Of a stretch of 35,243 nt of DNA, positions 24,040 to 35,200 are shown piece by piece. Position 1 is the stretch's first letter. Each line of letters opens with the position of its first letter. The position numbers and the translations under genes were made by a program. This stretch comes from Cytophagaceae bacterium. GTDB taxonomy: Bacteria; Bacteroidota; Bacteroidia; Cytophagales; Spirosomataceae. A model generated the notes under the pieces. The model was given only the letters and a program-made list of their open reading frames with translations. It did no database searches and was not told the origin of the DNA. The DNA is taken from contig SXXW01000022.1 of NCBI GenBank assembly GCA_005791165.1, positions 1 to 35,243 on the forward strand, written 5' to 3'.

Positions 24040-25332
24040 TTAGGAATTTTGCATGGACGTAAGCGTGTCCCAACTTGCTATGATGATTTTTTCTAGTTCT
24101 TCTTCACCTATTGAATCAGACAAGAACCAAGATTCAAATTGAGATGGGGGTAAATAAATACCACGATTGAGCATTCCTCTGAAAAATTGACCAAATTTAA
24201 TTAGGTCAGACGTTTTGGCATCAGTAAAATTTTCTACTTTTTTGTCCGTAAAGAAAAGGGTGAACATAGAACCTATTTGGCTAACGGATGCCTTAATTTG
24301 TAATGACTCAATTTGGTGTCTAATGGCTTCCGCTAATCTTTTACCTTTGGCTTCTAACCTTTGATAGACTTCAGGATTTGATTGGATTAAACCTAACATA
24401 GCTAAACCAGCTGTGGTAGCTAATGGATTTCCGGACAAGGTACCTGCTTGGTATACAGGCCCTTCTGGTGCAATCATTTCCATGATGTCAGCTCTTCCGC
24501 CGTAAGCACCTACAGGTAATCCACCCCCGATTATCTTGCCTAAAGTAGTTAAATCAGGTTTTATTCCACAAATTCCTTGATATCCACTTGAAGACAAACG
24601 AAAACCTGTCATCACTTCATCAAAAATCAATAAGGCATTGTGTTTTTCGCAAAGTGATTTAACCGCTTCTAAATAACCTTTTTTAGGAATGACTAATCCC
24701 ATATTACCAACTACGGGTTCTACAATGACGCATGCAATGTCACCTGTATTGGCATCGAATAACTCTTCTAGTGATTTTACATCATTGTAAACAGCAGTTA
24801 ACGTGTCTCTAGCGGTCGATTGAGTGACTCCTGGACTATCTGGAGTTCCTAAGGTGGCAACGCCAGAACCTGCGGCAATTAAAAAAGAATCGCCATGTCC
24901 ATGATAGCAACCTTCAAATTTTATGATTTTATCTTTTTTAGTAAATGCTCTTGCCAATCGTATCGCAGCCATTGTAGCTTCGGTTCCAGAACTTACTAAT
25001 CGAACTTTTTCAATTGAAGGAACCATATCCGTTATTTTTTGGGCTATGAGAACTTCGTTGTAACTGGGAGCGCCAAATGAAAATCCGTTGGCTAATGCAT
25101 TTCTTACCGCATCTTCTATCACAGGGTGAGCTTGACCAAATAACATAGGCCCCCAAGAACCTATTAAATCAATATACGAATTGCCATCTACATCATGCAA
25201 ATAAGCGCCTTTGGCTGATTTAATGAAAATTGGATTACCACCTACGGACTTAAATGCTCTAACAGGGGAGTTGACTCCCCCTGGGATTAATTTTTTAGCT
25301 TGTTCAAAATAAATAGAACTTAAATTCGTCAT
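24040..25332 (-). CDS. hemL: glutamate-1-semialdehyde 2,1-aminomutase
   Basis: A 430-residue PLP-dependent class III aminotransferase-fold enzyme that converts glutamate-1-semialdehyde to 5-aminolevulinate in the C5 haem pathway. It has PGGVNSPVRAFKSVGG at 17-32, the phosphate-binding SSGTEAT at 114-120, GCYHGHGD at 141-148, FDEVMTGFR at 237-245 and the PLP Schiff-base Lys266 in TTLGKIIGGG. Length is typical. It lies with no gap behind yidC and 4 bases before the glycosyltransferase, so it is probably expressed from the pyrG promoter. Confidence 0.97.
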   Translation of the reverse strand: MTNLSSIYFEQAKKLIPGGVNSPVRAFKSVGGNPIFIKSAKGAYLHDVDGNSYIDLIGSWGPMLFGQAHPVIEDAVRNALANGFSFGAPSYNEVLIAQKITDMVPSIEKVRLVSSGTEATMAAIRLARAFTKKDKIIKFEGCYHGHGDSFLIAAGSGVATLGTPDSPGVTQSTARDTLTAVYNDVKSLEELFDANTGDIACVIVEPVVGNMGLVIPKKGYLEAVKSLCEKHNALLIFDEVMTGFRLSSSGYQGICGIKPDLTTLGKIIGGGLPVGAYGGRADIMEMIAPEGPVYQAGTLSGNPLATTAGLAMLGLIQSNPEVYQRLEAKGKRLAEAIRHQIESLQIKASVSQIGSMFTLFFTDKKVENFTDAKTSDLIKFGQFFRGMLNRGIYLPPSQFESWFLSDSIGEEELEKIIIASWDTLTSMQNS

Positions 25333-27156
25333 TTACTTTTTCTTTTTAGGCGTATTTTTTGCGTTCTTTTGCGTCTCCTCCATCGTCTTCATTTGTGTTT
25401 GCAAGTATTGAGAAAAACGAGATTTTTTAGCTCCTCCACTGGCTGCAATTTTCTTTCTGTTTTCTTCTAAGATCAATTTGATTTTATCTTCATTCACAAA
25501 TTTTCTAATGGCTAATTGTTGGCCTATCGTCACTAAATTAGAAATGAAATAATAAAAACTTAATCCAGCAGGAAATGAATTCATGACAAACATGAAAATC
25601 ACTGGCGTGAAATAGGCCATCATTTTCATGTTGATTGGCTGTCCTGGTTGGTCAGGTGTAATTTGGTTATTGTAATACCCATAGGCCAATTGGGATACTG
25701 TCATCAATAAACAAAATAAACTTACATGAGATCCGTAAAATGGAATTGTAAATGGCAATGAAACAATGGAATCGAAGGTCGACAAATCTTCCGCCCAAAG
25801 AAATGATTCTTGCCTCAGATTGATCAAATTAGGAAATAACATAAACACAGCCATTAAAACGGGCATGGTAGCTAATACAGGAACACAGCCACTCAATGGA
25901 TTTACTCCCACTTCACCATAAAGTTTCATGGTTTCTTGTTGGACTTTAGCCGCATCGTCACCAATCTTTTCTTTGATAGCGGCTATTTCAGGAGCTAAAA
26001 TTCTGGTTTTTGCCATAGACACATATGATTTATATGTCAATGGCAATAGGGCAGTTTTGATGATTAAAACCAATATGATAATTAGTAAACCGTAGTTTGA
26101 AAATATGCTTTCAAGAAATTCAAATAGGGGTACAAATATGTATCTAGTGATCGGTAATAAAAAATCATAGCTTAACTTAACATTTTTTCCAAAAGAAGGT
26201 GCTATGGTTTTTACGATGGAATAATCATTAGGACCAAAGTAAAAATTAAAGTTTGATTTGCCTGATTTTAAATCCTGTGTGGATCCTGTAATTTGTGCAT
26301 CTAATGTCTTAATGTAAATAGAATCAGTTAGATTCGGAGTGGATGTGATCGAAGCTTTTACAATTTTTGATCCTTCAGGAACCAATCCAGTTAAAAAATA
26401 TTTCTTTTTAAATGCAATCCAATCTGTAGGTTTTAATATATTATCTGTTTCAATAGACGAAGGGTTTTCTGATAAATTATCAAATTCTTCATCTTCGGTG
26501 ATTAGGTAATTGATCGTTGCTTTTCTTTCTTCGTTGATATCTTTTTCATTTTGCAAGATGTTTTCCTTCCAATGAATTTGATATTCGTTGCCTGAAATTT
26601 GATCCGATATTTCTCTAACATCTATGCCATATCCAAGTTGGTACCCTTTATCGGCTAATTTATATTTTACTTTTATTTTTTTACCTGTTGGCAAAACCGA
26701 TGTGTAATAAATTTCCCCATCTTTTTTCTCTAGGGTATATGCTAAGGCATTCAAATTTATTTTAGCTGAAAGAGTAGGTATTTCTACATTGAATACATCT
26801 TTTTTAGAGTCAAAAATGTATAATCCCGTTGGGTTATTAGCCTGATAGTTTTTATAACTTTTGAAATTCTTTAGTTGGACCGAAATAATCCGAGCGCCTA
26901 AATTAGAAGTAACAATCTTTATTTCGTTGTTTTCTAATGTGCTCAATTCCTCTTTGATTAATGTATCTGCTGTAGCTACATTGATTGCCTTAGATGTTGA
27001 ATCAGCATTTGATTGAACAATAGCTTTCTTTTTTGGCGATGAAGCTTCAATTTTTGCTTTTGGATTTTCAATGGGTTCTTTGGGTGCAAAAAAATATTGA
27101 TAGCCCAATAGCATTGCCATGATTAATACGATTCCTGTAACTGAATTCTTATCCAT
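25333..27156 (-). CDS. yidC: membrane protein insertase YidC
   Basis: A 607-residue insertase of the Gram-negative type: one N-terminal membrane helix (residues about 5-23), a large periplasmic beta-supersandwich domain (about 60-350) and the 60-kDa inner-membrane core with five helices (about 355-560), including the LLPLTYKSYVSMAKTRILAPEI segment and the GVNPLSGCVPVLATMPVLMAVFMLF segment. The C-tail is Lys-rich (NTPKKKK), as is usual for ribosome contact. YidC inserts and folds inner-membrane proteins with or without SecYEG. It starts 5 bases after the pyrG stop and its stop abuts the hemL start. Confidence 0.97.
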   Translation of the reverse strand: MDKNSVTGIVLIMAMLLGYQYFFAPKEPIENPKAKIEASSPKKKAIVQSNADSTSKAINVATADTLIKEELSTLENNEIKIVTSNLGARIISVQLKNFKSYKNYQANNPTGLYIFDSKKDVFNVEIPTLSAKINLNALAYTLEKKDGEIYYTSVLPTGKKIKVKYKLADKGYQLGYGIDVREISDQISGNEYQIHWKENILQNEKDINEERKATINYLITEDEEFDNLSENPSSIETDNILKPTDWIAFKKKYFLTGLVPEGSKIVKASITSTPNLTDSIYIKTLDAQITGSTQDLKSGKSNFNFYFGPNDYSIVKTIAPSFGKNVKLSYDFLLPITRYIFVPLFEFLESIFSNYGLLIIILVLIIKTALLPLTYKSYVSMAKTRILAPEIAAIKEKIGDDAAKVQQETMKLYGEVGVNPLSGCVPVLATMPVLMAVFMLFPNLINLRQESFLWAEDLSTFDSIVSLPFTIPFYGSHVSLFCLLMTVSQLAYGYYNNQITPDQPGQPINMKMMAYFTPVIFMFVMNSFPAGLSFYYFISNLVTIGQQLAIRKFVNEDKIKLILEENRKKIAASGGAKKSRFSQYLQTQMKTMEETQKNAKNTPKKKK

Positions 27157-27161
27157 AAATA

Positions 27162-28889
<1,728 letters not shown>

Positions 28890-28924
28890 TTATCTTGCAT
28901 AAACAATTTATTTTTTGAATTTCT

Positions 28925-31900
28925 ATGAGTATTCTGTTGTATTCTGCATCTGCCGGTTCTGGAAAAACATATACCTTGACTCTAGAGTATATTAAATTAG
29001 CTCTTCAGGAAGTGGATAAAAGAGGATACTTTCGAAGGATTTTGGCGGTAACATTTACAATAAAAGCTGCTGAAGAGATGCGTACTCGTATTATTGAATA
29101 TTTAACGGGTATTTCTGAATATCCATTATTTATTAATTATTCTCAAGATCAAGTTGGTCAGTTTTCAACGATTATTGATACCATTCATCAAGATTTAAAT
29201 ATTTCTGGTGAATTGATAAGTAAAGAAGAAATTTCAAGGCGGGCTCAAATTGCCTTGCAACAAATTCTTCAGGACTATGGTCTTTTTTCGGTCATGACGA
29301 TTGATAGTTTTGTTCAGAGGTTAAGTACTTCGTTTGTCGAGGAGCTAAATCTTCCAAGTCAGTTTGAAGTTATATTAGATTCAAATAAACTGATTAAAGA
29401 TCTGATAGACCAATTAATGGAGAAGGTAAATCTTCATGGTGATCCAAATTTAACAGAACTCATTTTAGATTATGCACGCAATGAAGTTATCGAAGGGCGT
29501 AATTGGAATTTAATACGAAGTGGTTTCCATCAATATTTAAAAATTTGTCTTCAGGAAGATTTTTTAAAGGTTCAAGATCATATTCGGTCTTTTTCGATCA
29601 CTGATTTTATTACGATTGAAAACCAGATTTTTCAATTTATTTCAACTATTCAAAATGAATTAAAAGAAATAGCAGAGAAAATTATTGTATTGGTTGAATC
29701 TATTCAAGTGGATGATTCGGAATTTGCTCGAGGAGCCAAGGGTCCTATTAATTTCTTTAGAAAATTTAGTTCAAATCCTGAACTTGAACCTAATAAATTC
29801 ACCTATATTAAAGATGCTTATTCTTCTGGTAAGTGGTATTCAGCTAGTTCATCTCCATTATCTAAGGTTCAAATTGATGGGATTACCGACCAGTTATCCA
29901 TATTAAGTCAATCTTTTGTTGACATACATGAAGAGGTAATTAACAAATATTCGTTGCTTCAACTGATTAAAAAAGATATTAAGAAAATAGCTTTACTAAG
30001 TACTGTCGTAGACGAGTTAAGCATTTATCAAGCTGAAAATAACGCTGTATCCATTTCTGAGTTTTCGAAAAAGATTTATGAAGTTATTTCTCAGGATCCT
30101 GTACCCTTTATTTATGAAAAATTGGGGGATCGATATTTTCATATTTTGATTGATGAATTTCAAGATACATCCATCCTTCAATGGCAAAATTTTATGCCAT
30201 TGATTGAAAACTCCGTGAGTATCAATAAAAGAAATTTGCTCGTTGGCGACCCCAAACAATCCATTTATAAATTTAGAGGGGGTGAGGTAGGTCTAATTGC
30301 TTCGATGACAAATAATAATTCTGATTTATTAGGTGATAAACTTGGATCAAACGAACTGGATCAATTTAGATATGATTATTTATTAAGTAATACTGAAAAT
30401 ATTAGTTTGATTAATAATTTCAGAAGTGCTAGCGAAGTGGTCGAATTCAATAATAAGTTTTTTGATTTTATCGCTAATAATTCTAGCTATCAAGCTTATT
30501 CAAGTTTATTAAGTCCTATTTATGGGGCTAATATGAAGCAGAATTCAAAATTAAATCCCAACAAAGGAAAAGGATTCGTTGATGTAGTCATTTTGAATTC
30601 TGCATCAAATGACTCGCCTTCGAAGGTTTCAGACTCGACGATGATGCTTGATGTTTGTATAGATCAAATAAAGCAAAGTATTTCAAAAGGATTTTCTTAC
30701 AAGGATATCGCCATATTAACTCGAAAAAATAAGGATTCTAAATTCATTGCGATTCAGTTAAAAGAATTAGGATATCCTGTTATCTCAACTGATTCACTTT
30801 TGGTTCATTATTCGTCGATTGTTGTTTTTATCCATACGTTCATGAAGTTGGCAAATAACCCGGATCAATTTACGCTTCATGAACTTTTGTTTCAATTTAA
30901 TCAGCTTGTAGGCCAGACCGAAACGATTAATGAGAATATTTCAAATGTGAAAGGGGATTACCTTCGTCATTGCATCGAATTTTTTAATGCTTATTCGATC
31001 AAATTGGATTCCTCTAAATTGAATGATTCTTTACTTGTTCCTTTTGTCTATTACTTAATTGATCAATTTAATTTATTTGCTCACAAAGAAGGAACTGAAT
31101 ATCTTTTTAAATATTTGGATATTTTGAATGAATTTTCTTTGCTTAAATCGAATTCGATATCTGAGTTTTTGGATTATTACGAGGATAATAAATCGAGTTT
31201 CTGCATCGCTTCTCCTGATCATTTAAATGCGATTACTATATCCAGTATTCATAAGTCTAAGGGTTTGGAATATCCAATTGTCATCATTCCATTTGCTTCA
31301 TGGTCCCATCAAGTAGGATTTGAAAAGATATGGTATGACTTGAATAATTTAGCATATGATGAGCTATCGGTAGCTGAAAATAAAAATTTAGCACATTTTT
31401 ATAGTAAGGTTAATGCTAAAAATTTAATTGGTTTTGATGATTTAACTGAACAAAGCCAACATGAGAAAGAAGCGGTGTTTTTGGATGCGCTCAATATGTT
31501 ATATGTGGGAGCAACTCGCGCTAGATTACACCTTCATCTGATTGTGGCTAAACCATCTGAAGATGCTCATGGTACTACGAAAGCCATATTTAATGTATCC
31601 ATTGGAGATATTTTATGTAAAATGGCGGAAGTAGAAGGCCGTTTAATTCAACTTGAATCTTATTTGGTTTCTAGTACATATTCAGAATTTGTTTCTCATT
31701 ATGTTTTTAGCGAGGATCAGATTCCTGAATGCATTAGTAAATCAGAAGGCCTTGAATATGAATCTAAGTTGGTAGATATTCAGTCTTCGTTATTTGAAAT
31801 ACCTAAAATTCGGGTGGATTCCTCTAAATCTGACATCTTTACTTTAGCAGATAAAAAACGAGAAAAAGGAAATATACTGCATGATTTTTTTGCCAAATTA

Positions 31901-32257
31901 AAGGGGATTAATGATTGGAGGTTGCATTATGCTAGTTCTATTTCAAGCAATTCTTTTGAATACCGGGATGATATTAGTGACATTTTAGAGGATGAGAAAA
32001 TTAGTGATTTTTTCATTGATGAGGAATTATTGTTTGTAGAAAGTGACATCCTGTGTCCCGATGGGTCTGTATTTAGGCCTGACCGAGTAATTAATAAAGA
32101 TGGGAATGTGTTTATTATTGACTTTAAATCAGGAAAAAGAGATGAGAAACATACAATACAAATAAGTAATTATTGTCAGATTCTTCATGAAATGGGTTTC
32201 AATAAACCTAAGGGGGTATTGATTTATTTGAGTGAAAGAGATGTTGTCTATGTGTAA
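28925..32257 (+). CDS. AddA/RecB-like UvrD-family helicase with C-terminal PD-(D/E)xK nuclease
   Basis: A 1110-residue helicase-nuclease. Superfamily 1A motifs appear in order: Walker A ASAGSGKT at 8-15, FTIKAAEEMRTRI (motif Ia), LIDEFQDTS (Walker B, about 411-419), LLVGDPKQSIYKFRGG (motif III), NNFRSA (motif IV), ISSIHKSKGLEYPIVIIP (motif V) and LYVGATRARLHLH (motif VI). The C-terminus has the nuclease site: FRPDRV then VFIIDFKSGK, with Q on the following helix (HTIQISNYCQIL). Such enzymes process double-strand breaks for RecA. AddB, the usual partner, is not adjacent. It could be a lone RecB-like helicase; the gene starts from the promoter region shared with pyrG. Confidence 0.93.
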   Translation: MSILLYSASAGSGKTYTLTLEYIKLALQEVDKRGYFRRILAVTFTIKAAEEMRTRIIEYLTGISEYPLFINYSQDQVGQFSTIIDTIHQDLNISGELISKEEISRRAQIALQQILQDYGLFSVMTIDSFVQRLSTSFVEELNLPSQFEVILDSNKLIKDLIDQLMEKVNLHGDPNLTELILDYARNEVIEGRNWNLIRSGFHQYLKICLQEDFLKVQDHIRSFSITDFITIENQIFQFISTIQNELKEIAEKIIVLVESIQVDDSEFARGAKGPINFFRKFSSNPELEPNKFTYIKDAYSSGKWYSASSSPLSKVQIDGITDQLSILSQSFVDIHEEVINKYSLLQLIKKDIKKIALLSTVVDELSIYQAENNAVSISEFSKKIYEVISQDPVPFIYEKLGDRYFHILIDEFQDTSILQWQNFMPLIENSVSINKRNLLVGDPKQSIYKFRGGEVGLIASMTNNNSDLLGDKLGSNELDQFRYDYLLSNTENISLINNFRSASEVVEFNNKFFDFIANNSSYQAYSSLLSPIYGANMKQNSKLNPNKGKGFVDVVILNSASNDSPSKVSDSTMMLDVCIDQIKQSISKGFSYKDIAILTRKNKDSKFIAIQLKELGYPVISTDSLLVHYSSIVVFIHTFMKLANNPDQFTLHELLFQFNQLVGQTETINENISNVKGDYLRHCIEFFNAYSIKLDSSKLNDSLLVPFVYYLIDQFNLFAHKEGTEYLFKYLDILNEFSLLKSNSISEFLDYYEDNKSSFCIASPDHLNAITISSIHKSKGLEYPIVIIPFASWSHQVGFEKIWYDLNNLAYDELSVAENKNLAHFYSKVNAKNLIGFDDLTEQSQHEKEAVFLDALNMLYVGATRARLHLHLIVAKPSEDAHGTTKAIFNVSIGDILCKMAEVEGRLIQLESYLVSSTYSEFVSHYVFSEDQIPECISKSEGLEYESKLVDIQSSLFEIPKIRVDSSKSDIFTLADKKREKGNILHDFFAKLKGINDWRLHYASSISSNSFEYRDDISDILEDEKISDFFIDEELLFVESDILCPDGSVFRPDRVINKDGNVFIIDFKSGKRDEKHTIQISNYCQILHEMGFNKPKGVLIYLSERDVVYV

Positions 32258-32759
32258 AAAAATTGTCATACTTCTTTTGGTTTTGTTCTTAAGTCAAGGT
32301 TGTAAACTCTTTCATAGTACAGTGCATTTATTCTATAAAAAGTATCTGTCAACTACCTTTAATCAAGACGATTTAGATCAATTATTTAAAAGTGGATTCT
32401 CTTTTTTAGGAGTTCCATACAGAATAGGTGGAACCGATAAGAATGGGCTAGATTGCTCTGGATTGTTATTTACTATGTATGATAGCAATTCTTTTCAGAT
32501 ACCAAGAACTACTTCTCAGCAATTAGAATTTGGGTTCCCTGTTTCAATCGATCAAATTCAACGTGGAGATTGGGTGTTTTTTTCAAATCAATCTCGAATC
32601 ATTAATCATGTAGGTATCGTTTCAAACATTAGCAAGGACTCAATTTTGTTTTTACATGCGAGCACTAGCAAGGGAGTAAGAGAAGATGAGTTACTAAAAG
32701 GATATTGGCATAATTCATTTGTGAGGGTGATAAGGCCATTTAAGCAGATTAAATTTTAA
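32250..32759 (+). CDS. NlpC/P60-family lipoprotein (peptidoglycan endopeptidase)
   Basis: A 169-residue lipoprotein with Cys18 after the hydrophobic segment (LFLSQGC). The NlpC/P60 cysteine peptidase domain spans about 45-165 with Cys69 in GLDCSG, His120 in NHVGIV and His136 in FLHAST, so the catalytic triad is complete, and GVPYRIGG and PRTTSQQL are typical. Such enzymes cut the D-Glu-meso-Dap bond in cell-wall peptides. I chose ATG 32250 over upstream candidates at 32232 (GTG) and 32241 because it gives a compact signal peptide. It overlaps the helicase gene by 8 bases. Being a lipoprotein, it should sit on the periplasmic side of a membrane. Confidence 0.93.
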   Translation: MCKKIVILLLVLFLSQGCKLFHSTVHLFYKKYLSTTFNQDDLDQLFKSGFSFLGVPYRIGGTDKNGLDCSGLLFTMYDSNSFQIPRTTSQQLEFGFPVSIDQIQRGDWVFFSNQSRIINHVGIVSNISKDSILFLHASTSKGVREDELLKGYWHNSFVRVIRPFKQIKF

Positions 32760-32789
32760 TGTGCTGTATGGATTCTAACTTGCAATATG

Positions 32790-32797
32790 TATTTTTG
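32790..32797 (+). promoter_or_regulatory. -7 promoter element for the polyamine genes
   Basis: TATTTTTG matches TAnnTTTG, 19 bases before the next start. No clear -33 element. Confidence 0.45.
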
Positions 32798-32816
32798 CAT
32801 TCTTTTTTAAATTAAC

Positions 32817-34031
32817 ATGGGAAAAAAAGTAATTATAATTGGCGCTGGTGGTGTGGGTAATGTAGTAGCAAAAAAATGTGCTATGAATCCAGCGTTTTTT
32901 TCAGAAGTGGTTTTAGCTTCTAGGACTTTGAAAAAATGTGAGGCTATCGCCGAGGAGTGTAAAAAAATAGGATTGCCTATCAGTGTACAAACTAGGCAAG
33001 TGGATGCAGATGATGTTCCGGCCTTAGTCCAATTGTTTAATCAGGAAAAGCCATTCATGGTGATCAATGTAGCCCTTCCATATCAGGATTTAACGATTAT
33101 GGATGCTTGTTTAGCTACTGGCGTACATTATTTAGATACGGCTAATTATGAGCCTAAGGATGTGGCTAAGTTTGAATATTCATGGCAGTGGGCGTATCAA
33201 GAACGTTTCAAAAAAGCAGGTTTAATGGCTTTATTGGGCTGTGGGTTTGACCCTGGAGTAACTGGAGTATATACTGCTTATGCCAATAAGCATTACTTTG
33301 ACGAAATGCATTACCTTGATATTATTGATTGTAATGCGGGTGATCACGGAAAAGCCTTTGCTACAAATTTTAATCCTGAGATTAATATTAGAGAAATAAC
33401 TCAAAAAGGTAAGTATTGGGAAAATGGAGAATGGGTTGAAATTGACGCTATGTCTATTCACAAGCCAATTAGTTACCCTAATATCGGACCTAAAGAATCA
33501 TATTTACTTTATCACGAGGAACTGGAATCGTTGGTTAAAAATTTCCCAACCATCAAGCGTGCTCGTTTTTGGATGACTTTTGGTCAAGCTTATTTAACTC
33601 ATCTAGAAGTTTTACAAAATGTAGGGATGACTTCCATCCACCCCATAAAATTTAATGGATTAGATATTGTCCCTTTGGAATTTTTAAAAGCTGTTCTGCC
33701 TGAACCGGGTACATTAGGTGAAAATTATTCCGGACAAACGTCTATTGGCTGTCAAATTAAAGGAACTAAAGACAATTCAGAAGTTACTTATTATGTTTAT
33801 AATAACTGTCATCATGCAGATTGTTATAAGGAAGTCCAAGCACAAGGTGTTTCCTATACTACTGGAGTTCCTGCCATGATTGGTGCTTCCTTAATGTGTG
33901 AGGGAATATGGTTTAATCCAGGTGTTTACAATGTGGAAGAATTTAACCCTGATCCCTTTATGGAATTATTGAATATTCATGGGTTGCCATGGCATGAGGA
34001 AGTAAATGGTGAATTACCACATACCTATTAA
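32817..34031 (+). CDS. carboxynorspermidine/carboxyspermidine dehydrogenase (saccharopine dehydrogenase family)
   Basis: A 404-residue NADPH-dependent enzyme of the saccharopine dehydrogenase fold. The Rossmann motif GAGGVG is at 9-14, and the family blocks MVINVALPYQDLTIMDACLATGVHYLD and GCGFDPGVTGVY follow. The C-terminal half carries WMTFGQAYLTHLEVLQNVGM. It condenses a diamine (putrescine or diaminopropane) with aspartate beta-semialdehyde to give carboxyspermidine or carboxynorspermidine. Pairing with the decarboxylase directly downstream (1-base gap) fixes the function better than sequence alone. In Bacteroidota the main product is thought to be spermidine or homospermidine. Confidence 0.92.
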   Translation: MGKKVIIIGAGGVGNVVAKKCAMNPAFFSEVVLASRTLKKCEAIAEECKKIGLPISVQTRQVDADDVPALVQLFNQEKPFMVINVALPYQDLTIMDACLATGVHYLDTANYEPKDVAKFEYSWQWAYQERFKKAGLMALLGCGFDPGVTGVYTAYANKHYFDEMHYLDIIDCNAGDHGKAFATNFNPEINIREITQKGKYWENGEWVEIDAMSIHKPISYPNIGPKESYLLYHEELESLVKNFPTIKRARFWMTFGQAYLTHLEVLQNVGMTSIHPIKFNGLDIVPLEFLKAVLPEPGTLGENYSGQTSIGCQIKGTKDNSEVTYYVYNNCHHADCYKEVQAQGVSYTTGVPAMIGASLMCEGIWFNPGVYNVEEFNPDPFMELLNIHGLPWHEEVNGELPHTY

Positions 34032-34032
34032 C

Positions 34033-35169
34033 ATGCGTATCCAATATCCTCAAATTGCTTCACCAGCATACGTTTTAGAAGAAAAATTATTGTTAAATAA
34101 TTTAAGATTATTGGAACGGGTTCAAAAAGAAGCGGGAGTGGAGATTATATGTGCCCTAAAAGGTTTTTCTTTTTACCATGTTTTTGGGACGATTAAGAAA
34201 TATTTATCTGGTGCGACGGCTAGTTCTTTAAATGAAGCAAAATTAGCATTTGAAGAAATGGGGATTACATGTCATGCGTACACGCCGGCATATCTTGCAT
34301 CAGAATTTAATGAGTTTATGCATTATGCAAGTCATATGACTTTCAATTCTTTGAATCAGGTAAATCAATTTGCTGATCAGGCTGTTAAATATGGTATTTC
34401 TTGTGGTATCCGCATCAATCCAGAATATGCTGAGGTGGAAACTGAGATGTATAATCCTTGTATTGCTGGTTCTAGATTAGGCATTAGAAGATCGGATTTA
34501 GGTAATTTATTACCAGAAGGAATCGAAGGCTTACATTCTCATACACTTTGTGAAAATGATTCATTTGTTTTAGAAAGAACATTGAAGGTGATTGAAGATA
34601 AATTTGGTGATTTATTGCCCCAAATCAAATGGTTAAATTTAGGTGGAGGTCATTTAATCACCAAAGAGGGCTACGACGTGGACCATTTGATTAACTTGTT
34701 AAAGTCCTTTAAATCTAGATACCCACATCTTACGATTATTTTAGAGCCTGGATCAGCAGTCGGTTGGCAAACTGGTTTTTTAAAATCTACGATTCTTGAT
34801 ATCGTTCATTCAGCAGGAATCGATGTGGCTATTTTAGATGTTTCATTTGCGGCACATATGCCAGATACGCTTGAAATGCCATATAAACCTCGAATTCGAC
34901 ATGCGTCTATGGAACCTATTTCTGGAAAGCCAAGCTATAGGTTTGGAGGAATGACTTGTTTAGCTGGTGATTTTTATGGTGACTATTCATTTGATTCGCC
35001 ATTAAAAATTGGTGATGAAATTATATTTGAAGATATGATTCATTATACCATGGTAAAAACAACGACATTTAATGGGGTTAATCTTCCGGACATCGGTATG
35101 ATTGATATTAATGAAAAATACCAACTTTTAAAGCATTTTGGATTCGATTCCTTTAAAGATCGACTATAA
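34033..35169 (+). CDS. nspC: carboxynorspermidine/carboxyspermidine decarboxylase
   Basis: A 378-residue PLP enzyme of the alanine-racemase-like fold III group. The PLP lysine is K43 in ICALKGFSFY. Other family motifs: TASSLNEAKLA, GLHSHTLCENDSF, WLNLGGGHLITKEGYD, LEPGSAVGWQTG, and the C-terminal VAILDVSFAAHMPD and GMTCLAGDFYGDY segments. It removes the carboxyl group from carboxyspermidine or carboxynorspermidine. I chose the start at 34033, one base after the dehydrogenase stop, because the family begins PSPAYVLEE-like (here ASPAYVLEE); an upstream ATG at 34006 would overlap the dehydrogenase. A terminator follows directly. Confidence 0.95.
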   Translation: MRIQYPQIASPAYVLEEKLLLNNLRLLERVQKEAGVEIICALKGFSFYHVFGTIKKYLSGATASSLNEAKLAFEEMGITCHAYTPAYLASEFNEFMHYASHMTFNSLNQVNQFADQAVKYGISCGIRINPEYAEVETEMYNPCIAGSRLGIRRSDLGNLLPEGIEGLHSHTLCENDSFVLERTLKVIEDKFGDLLPQIKWLNLGGGHLITKEGYDVDHLINLLKSFKSRYPHLTIILEPGSAVGWQTGFLKSTILDIVHSAGIDVAILDVSFAAHMPDTLEMPYKPRIRHASMEPISGKPSYRFGGMTCLAGDFYGDYSFDSPLKIGDEIIFEDMIHYTMVKTTTFNGVNLPDIGMIDINEKYQLLKHFGFDSFKDRL

Positions 35170-35199
35170 AAAAAAGGACTCTATTTGAGTCCTTTTTTT
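35168..35199. terminator. bidirectional terminator between nspC and tRNA-Ala
   Basis: Eight As (35168-35175), GGACTC (35176-35181), loop TATTT, GAGTCC (35187-35192), then seven Ts. The A and T tracts extend the stem and give a T tail on both strands, so it can end nspC from the left and the tRNA from the right. Confidence 0.88.
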
Positions 35200-35200
35200 G

